Origin: an uncultured Lentisphaeria bacterium | Lineage (GTDB): Bacteria; Verrucomicrobiota; Lentisphaeria; Victivallales; Victivallaceae | Reading direction: 5' to 3' | Length of the DNA: 32,983 nt | Assembly: GCA_949298075.1 (NCBI GenBank) | Contig: CASFVA010000023.1 | Location: forward strand, 1-32,983 | Shown here: positions 1 through 6,972 of the stretch, in pieces | How the letters are laid out: the number at the start of each line of letters is the position of its first letter | How positions within the stretch are numbered: position 1 is the first letter of the stretch | The notes under the pieces: generated by a model | Seen by the model: only the letters and a program-made list of their open reading frames with translations | What the model was told of the DNA's origin: nothing | The model's database searches: none | Translations under genes and position numbers: made by a program

Positions 1-24
1 TCTATCCAGCTGAGCTATGGTCTC
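1..24 (-). tRNA. tRNA, 5' part only (cut by window edge)
   Basis: Read on the minus strand, the sequence begins GAGACCA (acceptor 5' strand), then TA, then the D-arm start GCTCAGCTGGATAGA. These are the first 24 bases of a tRNA. The anticodon lies outside the window, so the amino acid is unknown. It is the last visible member of a minus-strand tRNA cluster with the two tRNA-Ser genes upstream. Confidence 0.8.
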
Positions 25-29
25 ATAAT

Positions 30-119
30 CGGAGAGGGGGGGATTCGAACCCCCGGACCCGTGTTTAACAAGTCAACTCCTTAGCAGGGAGCCCGATTCG
101 GCCTCTCTCGCACCTCTCC
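30..119 (-). tRNA. tRNA-Ser (anticodon GCU), first copy
   Basis: The acceptor stem GGAGAGG pairs with CCTCTCC, the T arm is GGGGG-TTCGAAT-CCCCC, and the anticodon loop CTGCTAA gives anticodon GCU (reads AGC/AGU). A long variable arm of about 21 nt can form a stem of about 7 bp, typical of class II tRNA-Ser. The D stem looks short (CGA/TCG). The discriminator base is G at position 30 and no CCA is encoded. Its body differs clearly from the neighbouring tRNA-Ser with the same anticodon. Confidence 0.88.
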
Positions 120-133
120 TGATTATCAAAAGG

Positions 134-220
134 CGGAGAGAGAGGGATTCGAACCCTCGGAGAGGTTTCCCCCTCGCAGGTTTAGCAAACCTGTGCTTTC
201 GGCCACTCAGCCATCTCTCC
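134..220 (-). tRNA. tRNA-Ser (anticodon GCU), second copy
   Basis: The acceptor GGAGAGA pairs with TCTCTCC, the D arm is a normal GCTGAGTGGCCGAAAGC type, the anticodon stem is CAGGT/ACCTG around loop TTGCTAA (anticodon GCU), and the long variable arm is followed by T arm GAGGG-TTCGAAT-CCCTC. The discriminator is G and no CCA is encoded. This is the promoter-proximal gene of the cluster and looks like the standard isoacceptor. Confidence 0.92.
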
Positions 221-237
221 ATGTTGGCTTATCCTCT

Positions 238-266
238 AAAATAGCATGATACGGATCAAATGTCAA
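238..266 (-). promoter_or_regulatory. Promoter of the tRNA cluster
   Basis: On the minus strand a perfect -35 TTGACA (266-261) is followed by a 17-bp spacer and a -10 TATTTT (243-238), about 18 bp before the first tRNA-Ser. The gene-free stretch 221-581 holds this promoter and the oppositely oriented one at 453-481. I see no gene in it. Confidence 0.7.
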
Positions 267-452
267 GTCGCTCAACGCGGAAATCAGTTTTTTTCAACGG
301 TCACCCCCCTCAATTCCGGAATTTACGGCGTCATTGAAGCCGTTTTGTCAATCAGTCACCGCCGGCGCCGCAGCAGCAGAGCAGGTTTTATTCCGCACCC
401 CGCAAAACAGAAGTTTCAGGAATAACGTCATGGAGCATCGCCAGTTCAAACA

Positions 453-481
453 TTGCTTTTTAACCAAATCCGTGATATATT
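453..481 (+). promoter_or_regulatory. Promoter of the XRE-cupin-acyl-CoA synthetase gene
   Basis: TTGCTT, a 17-bp spacer and TATATT lie about 100 bp before the proposed ATG at 582. This predicts a 5' leader of about 95 nt starting near 488. Confidence 0.5.
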
Positions 482-581
482 ATGACTTTGGTTTTGCAAG
501 CCCGGATCAAGGCGCCGATTCAACGGCTGTCACTTGCGTCGGAGCGGACGGAATTTTTCATTCTTACGGGAACAGGTCGCT

Positions 582-2864
582 ATGGACAACCAGACAACTC
601 AACTTAAACTGATGGGCAAACGCATCCGGGAAAATCGCCAGGTGCTGGAAATTCCCGTCGAGGAAATGGCCAGGGTCACCGGCGTGACCGTTGAAGAATA
701 CCTCGATCATGAAAATGGAAAAATCGACAGTTCCTTTACTTTTCTTTATCACTGCGCCGAGCGGTTCGGAATTGACCTCAGCCAGCTGGTGACAGGGGAA
801 TCACCAAAACTTTCCTTCTACACCCTGACCCGCAAGGGCGGCGGCATGCCGATCAAGCGGCGGCGCGACTTTGAATACCGACACCTCGCTCCCCGCCTTA
901 AAAACCGCCAGGGTGAACCTTTCGTGGTCAAAGCGCTCTACCAGGATGAAAAATTGCCGATCGCCCTCTCCACTCACACCGGGCAGGAATTTGACTATGT
1001 TCTGAAAGGTCGGCTCCGTGTGCAGCTCGGTGACAAGATTGAAGTGCTTAATCCGGGCGACAGCGTCTTTTATGACTCCGGCCGTCCACACGGCATGGTG
1101 GCAGCCGATCCCGAAGGTTGCGAATTTCTCGCCATCGTGCTCCGGGGCGACGGCGAGGCTCCGGTTCCGGTGCCGCAGTCCGAGGTGGTCACCCGTATTG
1201 GAGAGACTTTCCCCACCCGTAAACTGCTTTATCATGAGTTTGTTGATGAAATCCTGGATGAAAACGGCCATCTCAAGTCGGTGGGAATTCACTATCCGGA
1301 AAATTTCAATTTCACCTACGACGTAGTCGACGAACTTGCCCGACGCTATCCCGATAAAACCGCCATGGTCTGGCTGAGCCATCACCGGGAACGGCGCGAC
1401 TTCACTTTCGCCGATCTCTCGCGCTATTCCGCCCAGACCGCCAATTATTTTGCCTCACTGGGCATATCCAAGGGCGACCGGGTCATGGTGGTGCTCAAGC
1501 GCCATTATCAGTTCTGGTTCACCATTCTCGCGCTGCACCGCATCGGAGCAGTGGCGATTCCGGCCAGCAGCCAGCTGGTTGCCAAGGACTTCCAGTACCG
1601 TTTCGAACGTGCCGGCGTCAAAGCCGTAATCTGCTCCGGCGACGAGCGGATTGCGGAATATGCCGAAACCGCCGCCGCCGAAGCGCCATCGGTTGAAATA
1701 AAAATCATCGTCAACGGACAGCGCGACGGCTGGCATGATTTCAATACTGAAATGGAGCGCTTCAATTCGGTATTCCCGCGACCGGCTGGTCAGAAGGCCA
1801 CCGATCCGGCGCTGATGCTCTTCAGCAGCGGCACCACCGGATTCCCCAAAATGGTCGCGCACAGCCACACTTACGGACTCGGACACGCCGTCACCGCCCG
1901 CTGGTGGCATAATATTGAACCGGACGGGCTACATCTGACCATCTCCGATACCGGCTGGGGAAAGGCGCTCTGGGGCAAACTCTACGGACAGTGGCTTTGC
2001 GAGGGCGCCATAATGGTCTACGATTTTGACCGGTTTGCCGCTGCCGACATTCTGACGCTTTTCAGCGAGTTCAAGATCACCACGTTCTGCGCACCGCCGA
2101 CCATGTACCGCTTTTTCATCAAAGAGGATCTGGCCAAATTCGATCTTTCCAGCCTGAAATACGCCACCATTGCCGGTGAAGCGCTAAACCCGGAAGTATT
2201 CCAGCAGTTCTACCGGGCCACCGGTCTGAAGCTTATGGAAGGCTTCGGCCAGACTGAAACCACCCTGGTTATCGGCAATCTGATCGGCATGAATCCCAAG
2301 CCCGGTTCCATGGGCAAGCCTTCGCCGCTCTATGAGGTCGATCTTTTCGACAATGACGACCGGCCGGTGAAGTCCGGAGAAGTGGGAGAAATCGTCATCC
2401 GCGCCGAAGTCAATCAGATTCCCGGCGTTTTTCTCGGCTATTACAACGATCCAACTGAAACCGCGGCGCGCTGGCACGACGGCTGGTATCACACCGGCGA
2501 CACGGCATGGCGCGACGAGGACGGCTACTACTGGTATGTGGGACGGATTGACGACCTGATCAAATCCTCGGGATATCGGATCGGTCCTTTCGAAATCGAG
2601 AGCGTTCTGATGGAACTGCCCTATGTTTTGGAGTGCGCGGTGGTCGGCGTTCCGGACCCGGACCGCGGCCAGGTGGTAAAAGCCTTCATCGTGCTGACCG
2701 CCGGACGCGAACCGAGCGATGAGCTTAAGAAGGAAATTCAGAACTACGTCAAGAGTCATACCGCCCCCTATAAATATCCGCGCAAAGTCGAATTTGTTCC
2801 GGCCCTGCCTAAAACCACCAGCGGCAAGATCCGCCGGACCGAATTGCGCAAGCACGGCGAATAA
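582..2864 (+). CDS. XRE-cupin regulator fused to acyl-CoA synthetase (AMP-forming)
   Basis: A 760-residue protein with three parts. Residues 8-72 form an XRE-type helix-turn-helix. Residues 118-187 form a cupin barrel (THTGQEFDYVLKGRL, then NPGD and GRPHG). Residues 240-760 form an ANL-superfamily acyl-CoA synthetase with the nucleotide loop SSGTTGFPK (415-423), EGFGQTET (553-560), YHTGD (636-640), the hinge region GRIDDLIKSSGY (654-665) and the C-terminal catalytic Lys in TTSGKI (K749). The ligase half should activate a carboxylic acid to an acyl-AMP and then an acyl-CoA. The XRE-cupin half normally binds DNA and senses a small ligand. The ATG at 582 was chosen over an upstream TTG at 534 because it begins the XRE domain and has AACAGG ahead of it. 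The chain is much longer than an ordinary ligase (about 550). The acid substrate cannot be read from sequence. The next gene encodes a flavoprotein oxidase. Confidence 0.9.
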   Translation: MDNQTTQLKLMGKRIRENRQVLEIPVEEMARVTGVTVEEYLDHENGKIDSSFTFLYHCAERFGIDLSQLVTGESPKLSFYTLTRKGGGMPIKRRRDFEYRHLAPRLKNRQGEPFVVKALYQDEKLPIALSTHTGQEFDYVLKGRLRVQLGDKIEVLNPGDSVFYDSGRPHGMVAADPEGCEFLAIVLRGDGEAPVPVPQSEVVTRIGETFPTRKLLYHEFVDEILDENGHLKSVGIHYPENFNFTYDVVDELARRYPDKTAMVWLSHHRERRDFTFADLSRYSAQTANYFASLGISKGDRVMVVLKRHYQFWFTILALHRIGAVAIPASSQLVAKDFQYRFERAGVKAVICSGDERIAEYAETAAAEAPSVEIKIIVNGQRDGWHDFNTEMERFNSVFPRPAGQKATDPALMLFSSGTTGFPKMVAHSHTYGLGHAVTARWWHNIEPDGLHLTISDTGWGKALWGKLYGQWLCEGAIMVYDFDRFAAADILTLFSEFKITTFCAPPTMYRFFIKEDLAKFDLSSLKYATIAGEALNPEVFQQFYRATGLKLMEGFGQTETTLVIGNLIGMNPKPGSMGKPSPLYEVDLFDNDDRPVKSGEVGEIVIRAEVNQIPGVFLGYYNDPTETAARWHDGWYHTGDTAWRDEDGYYWYVGRIDDLIKSSGYRIGPFEIESVLMELPYVLECAVVGVPDPDRGQVVKAFIVLTAGREPSDELKKEIQNYVKSHTAPYKYPRKVEFVPALPKTTSGKIRRTELRKHGE

Positions 2865-3002
2865 CCGCTCAGGTGGTCCCGGACCAGTTCTGTCCGCCGG
2901 ACCGGCGCCATGCCGGTCCGTCCGGAATGCGAACCGGCGACCGCCCGAGCATTTCAAGCAGACATTATTGCAATTTTCATTGAATCAGGAGACACATTGT
3001 TC

Positions 3003-4037
3003 ATGCCCGCCAATCAACTTTTCAATGCTCTTGCCGCTCGCGGCAACGCTTTCCTCGGTACCCGTTATCCCATTATCTGCGGCGCCATGACCTGGGTTTC
3101 GGAGCCGCAGCTGGTGGCCGCCGTCTGCAACAACGGCTGTTTCGGCTGTCTGGCCGGCGGCAACGCGCCAACCGATATTCTGCAAAAGCAGATCCAGGAG
3201 GTGGCCTCGCTCACCCCCAATCCGTTTGCGGTCAACCTGATCACCATTGCCCCGGCTTACCGGGAGCATTTGGCCATGCTCAAAGACAATCCGGTCAAAT
3301 ACATCGTCTTTGCCGGCAGCTTCCCCAAGGAAAAAGAGGTGGAAGCCGCCAAGGCAACCGGCGCCAAGGTGCTGTGTTTTGCCTCAACGCTGTCGATTGC
3401 CGAACGCATGATCAGATTCGGAGCCGATGCGATTATTTTGGAAGGCAGCGAGGCCGGAGGCCACATCGGCCATGTCTCGGCCGTGGTGCTCATGCAGCAG
3501 GTTCTGTTCAAAGTCGGTGATTCCATTCCGGTGTTCGTCGCCGGCGGCATTTCCACCGGCCGGATGATCGCCCATGTGATGATGATGGGAGCCGCCGGCG
3601 CCCAACTCGGCACCCGTTTTGTGATGACCGAGGAGTGCCGCGCCCACGCCAATTTCAAGGAAGCCTTCCGGCGGGCCAATGCCCGCGATGCCATCGCCAC
3701 TCCTCAATACGACTCCAAACTGCCGGTGGTGGCGGTGCGGGCGCTGCGCAACAAGGGGACCGATGCTTTCGGAGCGCTTCAGCTCCGGCTGTTGCGTGAG
3801 CTGGAAGCCGGCACCATTCATCGCCAGACCGCCCAGGAAGAGGTGGAAAAATACTGGGTCGGTGCTCTGCGACGCGCCGTAGTTGACGGCGATGTGGAAT
3901 ACGGTTCGGTGATGGCCGGGCAATCCGTCGGCATGGCCGACCGGATCATGCCGATCCGCGAACTGGTGGAAGAGCTGGTCACCGACGCCTCGTCGGAACT
4001 GGAAGCCATCCGTTCACTGTTGAACCGCATCGGCTGA
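3003..4037 (+). CDS. Nitronate monooxygenase / FabK-like FMN enzyme
   Basis: A 344-residue TIM-barrel flavoprotein of the 2-nitropropane dioxygenase / enoyl-ACP reductase II superfamily. Visible features are the N-terminal YPIICGAMTWVS strand, the GSEAGGHIG loop (148-156) with the likely catalytic His154, the FMN phosphate region AGGIS (180-184) and GTRFVMTEE (203-211). It could oxidise nitronates or reduce a 2-enoyl thioester; the acyl-CoA synthetase just upstream slightly favours an acyl substrate, which is inference. Start: ATG 3003 lies 11 nt after AGGAG (2987-2991). An in-frame TTG at 2997 is only 5 nt away and is a real alternative adding two residues. It is probably cotranscribed with the upstream gene (138-bp gap). 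Confidence 0.83.
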   Translation: MPANQLFNALAARGNAFLGTRYPIICGAMTWVSEPQLVAAVCNNGCFGCLAGGNAPTDILQKQIQEVASLTPNPFAVNLITIAPAYREHLAMLKDNPVKYIVFAGSFPKEKEVEAAKATGAKVLCFASTLSIAERMIRFGADAIILEGSEAGGHIGHVSAVVLMQQVLFKVGDSIPVFVAGGISTGRMIAHVMMMGAAGAQLGTRFVMTEECRAHANFKEAFRRANARDAIATPQYDSKLPVVAVRALRNKGTDAFGALQLRLLRELEAGTIHRQTAQEEVEKYWVGALRRAVVDGDVEYGSVMAGQSVGMADRIMPIRELVEELVTDASSELEAIRSLLNRIG

Positions 4038-4097
4038 ATCCGGAAGGGACTCCAGCGCCCGTAATCCGGGCGCCAATCCGCAGGAAATCAGAACGCC

Positions 4098-5831
4098 ATG
4101 CAGCTCTTCAAGTCGTTTTTACGCTACTACCGGCCTTACAAATGGCTTTTCGCAGCGGACATGTTCTGCGTGATCGTCGCAGCAGCCATTGATCTGACCT
4201 TTCCGCAGCTGCTGAACCTGCTGACCAAGGATCTGTTCAACCGGCCCGGGCCGGAAATCATGGCGGTCATCGGTTACATCGGCCTCGGATTGCTGGGACT
4301 CTACATCATACGGTTTGCCGCCGAATATTTCACCATCTCCTGGGGACATATCATGGGTGCGCGCATGGAAACCGATATGCGCCAGGACCTCTTCACCCAT
4401 TACCAGCGGCTTTCGTTCTCCTACTTCGACCGGAACAATACCGGTGAAATGATGTCGCGGATCGTCACCGATCTCTTCGACATTACCGAAGTCGCGCACC
4501 ATGGCCCGGAAACCCTGCTTATTTCAACGCTGAAAATCGTCGGAGCTTTTGCCATTCTGCTCACAATCAACGTTTCCATGACGTTGATGCTGCTGGCGGT
4601 GACAGCGGTGATTATAGTATTTTCGGTCGTCCAAAACGGTCGGATGCGCTGTATTTTCATGGACAACCGCAAAAAAATCGCCCGGGTCAACGCCGGAATC
4701 CAGGATTCGCTTTCCGGGATCCGGGTGGTGAAATCTTTTGCCAACGAAGCGGTAGAACGGGCCAAATTCGATGACCGCAACCGGGCGTTTCTGGACTCCA
4801 AGATCAGCAGCTACCGGATCATGGGGCGGTTTCATGCCGGCAATGTTTTTTTTCAGGGCCTGCTGTACACGGTGATCCTGGTGAGCGGCGGCATCGGCAT
4901 TGCCCGAGGACGGCTGAATCCGACCGAACTTGCGGTTTACGCCCTCTATATCGGAATTTTTCTGCATCCGCTCAACATGCTGCTGCACTTCTCGGAAATG
5001 TTTCAGCGCGGCGTTTCCGGGTTCAAGCGTTTCGCCGAAGTGCTCGCCACCCTGCCCGAGATCACTGACCCGGCCTCGCCCCGGGCGCTGCCCTCGCCGC
5101 TCCGGGGCGAGGTGGTCTATGACCACGTCAATTTCAGCTACACACCGGAAACTTCGGTGCTGGAGGACATCTGCCTCACCCTCGGCCCCGGGAAGACTGT
5201 GGCACTGGTCGGAGCTTCCGGCGGCGGCAAAAGCACCATCTGCTCGCTGCTGCCGCGTTTCTATGATGTAAACAGCGGTGCGGTGACACTCGACGGGATC
5301 GATGTGCGGCAGTTCCGCCAGCGGGATCTGCGCAGCGTGATCGGCATTGTCCAGCAGGACGTCTACATTTTCGGCGGGACCATCCGTGACAACATTGCCT
5401 ACGGTCGTCCCTCGGCTTCCGAAGAGGAGATCGTCGGCGCCGCCCGCCGGGCCAACCTCCACGATTTCATCATGTCCCTGCCCGACGGCTACAATACGCT
5501 CACCGGAGAACGGGGCGTACGGCTTTCCGGCGGCCAGAAACAACGGATTTCCATCGCCCGGGTTTTTCTGAAGAATCCGCCGGTACTGATCCTCGACGAG
5601 GCCACCAGTGCGCTCGACAACGAAAGCGAACGCAAAATTCAAAGTGCGCTGGCGGAACTTTCCAGAGGCCGGACGACGCTGGTCATCGCCCACCGGCTCT
5701 CCACGGTGCGTAACGCCGATGAAATTGTCGTGATTGAACACGGACGGATTGCCGAACGCGGCACTCACGATGAATTAATGCGGCGCGATGGCATTTACGC
5801 CCGGTATCAGGCATTCGCGGCCACGCTCTGA
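4098..5831 (+). CDS. ABC exporter, fused permease-ATPase (MsbA/lipid A type)
   Basis: A 577-residue half-transporter. Residues 1-310 contain the six-helix type IV exporter membrane domain, including the conserved coupling region RLSFSYFDRNNTGEMMSRI. Residues 335-577 form the ATPase with Walker A GASGGGKST (about 371-379), signature LSGGQKQR (about 476-483), Walker B VLILDE (about 496-501) and H-loop IAHRLST (about 530). It should work as a homodimer in the inner membrane, exporting a lipid or hydrophobic compound. The order and length match MsbA-like proteins, but multidrug exporters look the same. ATG 4098 follows CAGGAAAT. It lies 60 bp after the flavoprotein gene, so the three genes from 582 may be one operon. 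Confidence 0.92.
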   Translation: MQLFKSFLRYYRPYKWLFAADMFCVIVAAAIDLTFPQLLNLLTKDLFNRPGPEIMAVIGYIGLGLLGLYIIRFAAEYFTISWGHIMGARMETDMRQDLFTHYQRLSFSYFDRNNTGEMMSRIVTDLFDITEVAHHGPETLLISTLKIVGAFAILLTINVSMTLMLLAVTAVIIVFSVVQNGRMRCIFMDNRKKIARVNAGIQDSLSGIRVVKSFANEAVERAKFDDRNRAFLDSKISSYRIMGRFHAGNVFFQGLLYTVILVSGGIGIARGRLNPTELAVYALYIGIFLHPLNMLLHFSEMFQRGVSGFKRFAEVLATLPEITDPASPRALPSPLRGEVVYDHVNFSYTPETSVLEDICLTLGPGKTVALVGASGGGKSTICSLLPRFYDVNSGAVTLDGIDVRQFRQRDLRSVIGIVQQDVYIFGGTIRDNIAYGRPSASEEEIVGAARRANLHDFIMSLPDGYNTLTGERGVRLSGGQKQRISIARVFLKNPPVLILDEATSALDNESERKIQSALAELSRGRTTLVIAHRLSTVRNADEIVVIEHGRIAERGTHDELMRRDGIYARYQAFAATL

Positions 5832-5913
5832 ATAGTGTCATAATAAAAGACTCCCCCCCGGAGCAGAACCGCACCGGAACAGGGGATTGCTCAAAGCGAA
5901 CGATTCGGCGAGT

Positions 5914-6738
5914 TCACCTTACTTCGTCGTAAACCCGGACATAATCAACGATAAAACTGTCCGGCAGCACCGCTTTTTTCAATTCATCACTGGGCTGATC
6001 GCCCTTGCGGTATCCCCGGCATTCGGTACTGATCAGAATAAACTGCTCATGATGCGACACCGGTGCAGTCGCCCGCCAGGATTCCCCGCCGTCGACGTAG
6101 TAAATGTATTCATGTTCGTTCCACTCCAGGCCGAACACGTGGAAACCGTCTGAAGTCGGTTTCAGCTTCCGCTCACCGGAACCGATGTGCCGGTGATCGT
6201 CGCCGTAACCGCCCCAGTGGTTGTTGTGATAAACCAGGCCATCAGGGGCAAAACTTTCCATAATATCGACTTCAACGCCGCACTCAGCCGGATCCAGCGA
6301 AGCGCCGATGATCGGCGACTGCAGCCAGAACGCCGACCACCAGCCGGGCTGGGTCTGAAGTTTGCACCGGATCTCATAATACCCGTATTTGTGCATGAAC
6401 TTGGGTTCCTGCAACTTGGCGATCGGCCAAAACATCTTTTCCCGCTTGGTGCTGTTTCTGGCCTCGTAAAAAACCTGACCGGGACGATCCATGAAGTTGT
6501 ATCCGGTCTGGAGCTGGGAAGAATAATAATGACCGTCTTTCTCGATGAGTGAAAGCAGCAGATTGCCTTGCCCATCCAGGCGGGCGGCCTCGTCCGAATA
6601 GGTGCAATGCCGCTGCTGGAGCAGATGCAGACGAAAATCCCATTTGGAACGATCCAGTTCGGTTCCGTCAAACTCGTCGTGCCAGATGAGTTTCCATTTT
6701 TTCCCCGGGGGGAGCAGACTGGGAACATGCTCGGTCAT
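5914..6738 (-). CDS. Glycoside hydrolase family 16 (beta-glucanase/galactanase type), no signal peptide
   Basis: A 274-residue protein covering one GH16 jelly-roll. It shows the family opening WHDEFDGTELDRSKW (19-33), aromatic active-site strand PGWWSAFWLQ (131-140) and the catalytic motif EVDIME (E156 nucleophile, D158, E161 acid/base). Known substrates of the family are beta-1,3/1,4-glucans, agar, carrageenan and porphyran; the subfamily cannot be assigned here. The N-terminus is hydrophilic (MTEHVPSLLPPGKKWK) with no signal peptide, unusual for a family mostly secreted. The start has GAGG 6 nt upstream and no longer ORF fits. It diverges from the secreted hydrolase at 6973 across a 234-bp region holding a palindrome. 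Confidence 0.92.
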   Translation of the reverse strand: MTEHVPSLLPPGKKWKLIWHDEFDGTELDRSKWDFRLHLLQQRHCTYSDEAARLDGQGNLLLSLIEKDGHYYSSQLQTGYNFMDRPGQVFYEARNSTKREKMFWPIAKLQEPKFMHKYGYYEIRCKLQTQPGWWSAFWLQSPIIGASLDPAECGVEVDIMESFAPDGLVYHNNHWGGYGDDHRHIGSGERKLKPTSDGFHVFGLEWNEHEYIYYVDGGESWRATAPVSHHEQFILISTECRGYRKGDQPSDELKKAVLPDSFIVDYVRVYDEVR

Positions 6739-6792
6739 TTCAAACCTCGTTGAATTGTTTTCAGCGCTGCAATCAGCAGTGATTCTTTGAAT

Positions 6793-6821
6793 AATTTATC
6801 GTACCCGCCAAGCTTTTGCAA
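6793..6821 (-). promoter_or_regulatory. Possible promoter of the GH16 gene
   Basis: On the minus strand TTGCAA (6821-6816), a 17-bp spacer and TAAATT (6798-6793). The -10 is weak. The -35 touches the palindrome at 6822-6836, so a protein bound there could block this promoter. Confidence 0.35.
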
Positions 6822-6836
6822 TGGCAATCCGTGCCA
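6822..6836. promoter_or_regulatory. Palindromic operator candidate TGGCA-N5-TGCCA
   Basis: A perfect inverted repeat TGGCA-atccg-TGCCA lies in the divergent region between the GH16 gene and the secreted hydrolase, next to the -35 of one promoter and 30 bp before the -35 of the other. Half-sites of this kind are typical of LacI-type or dimeric sugar regulators. No regulator gene is present nearby. Confidence 0.35.
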
Positions 6837-6865
6837 AAAAAAACGGAGATTAGTGCCACCGGTTT

Positions 6866-6894
6866 TTGCAAGCCAGCGTCTGCCATGCTATAGT
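6866..6894 (+). promoter_or_regulatory. Promoter of the secreted hydrolase-esterase pair
   Basis: TTGCAA (6866-6871), a 17-bp spacer and TATAGT (6889-6894), about 78 bp before the ATG at 6973. Confidence 0.55.
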
Positions 6895-6972
6895 AAGCCG
6901 GCAGTTGCAACGGGGCTGGAGTCGGAGCGGACAACTCCGGCCCGCCAATTTGAATAACAGGGAGTTTACGGA

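Noticed and set aside
334..612. 92-residue plus-strand frame overlapping the start of the fusion gene
   Set aside because: It overlaps the predicted promoter and the proposed start of the XRE-cupin gene in another frame, begins at a non-ATG codon and has no recognisable features.
4524..5768. 414-residue minus-strand frame opposite the ABC exporter
   Set aside because: It is antisense to the exporter with conserved ATPase motifs on the other strand; its composition (His, Asp, Gly rich) is typical of a shadow frame in GC-rich DNA.
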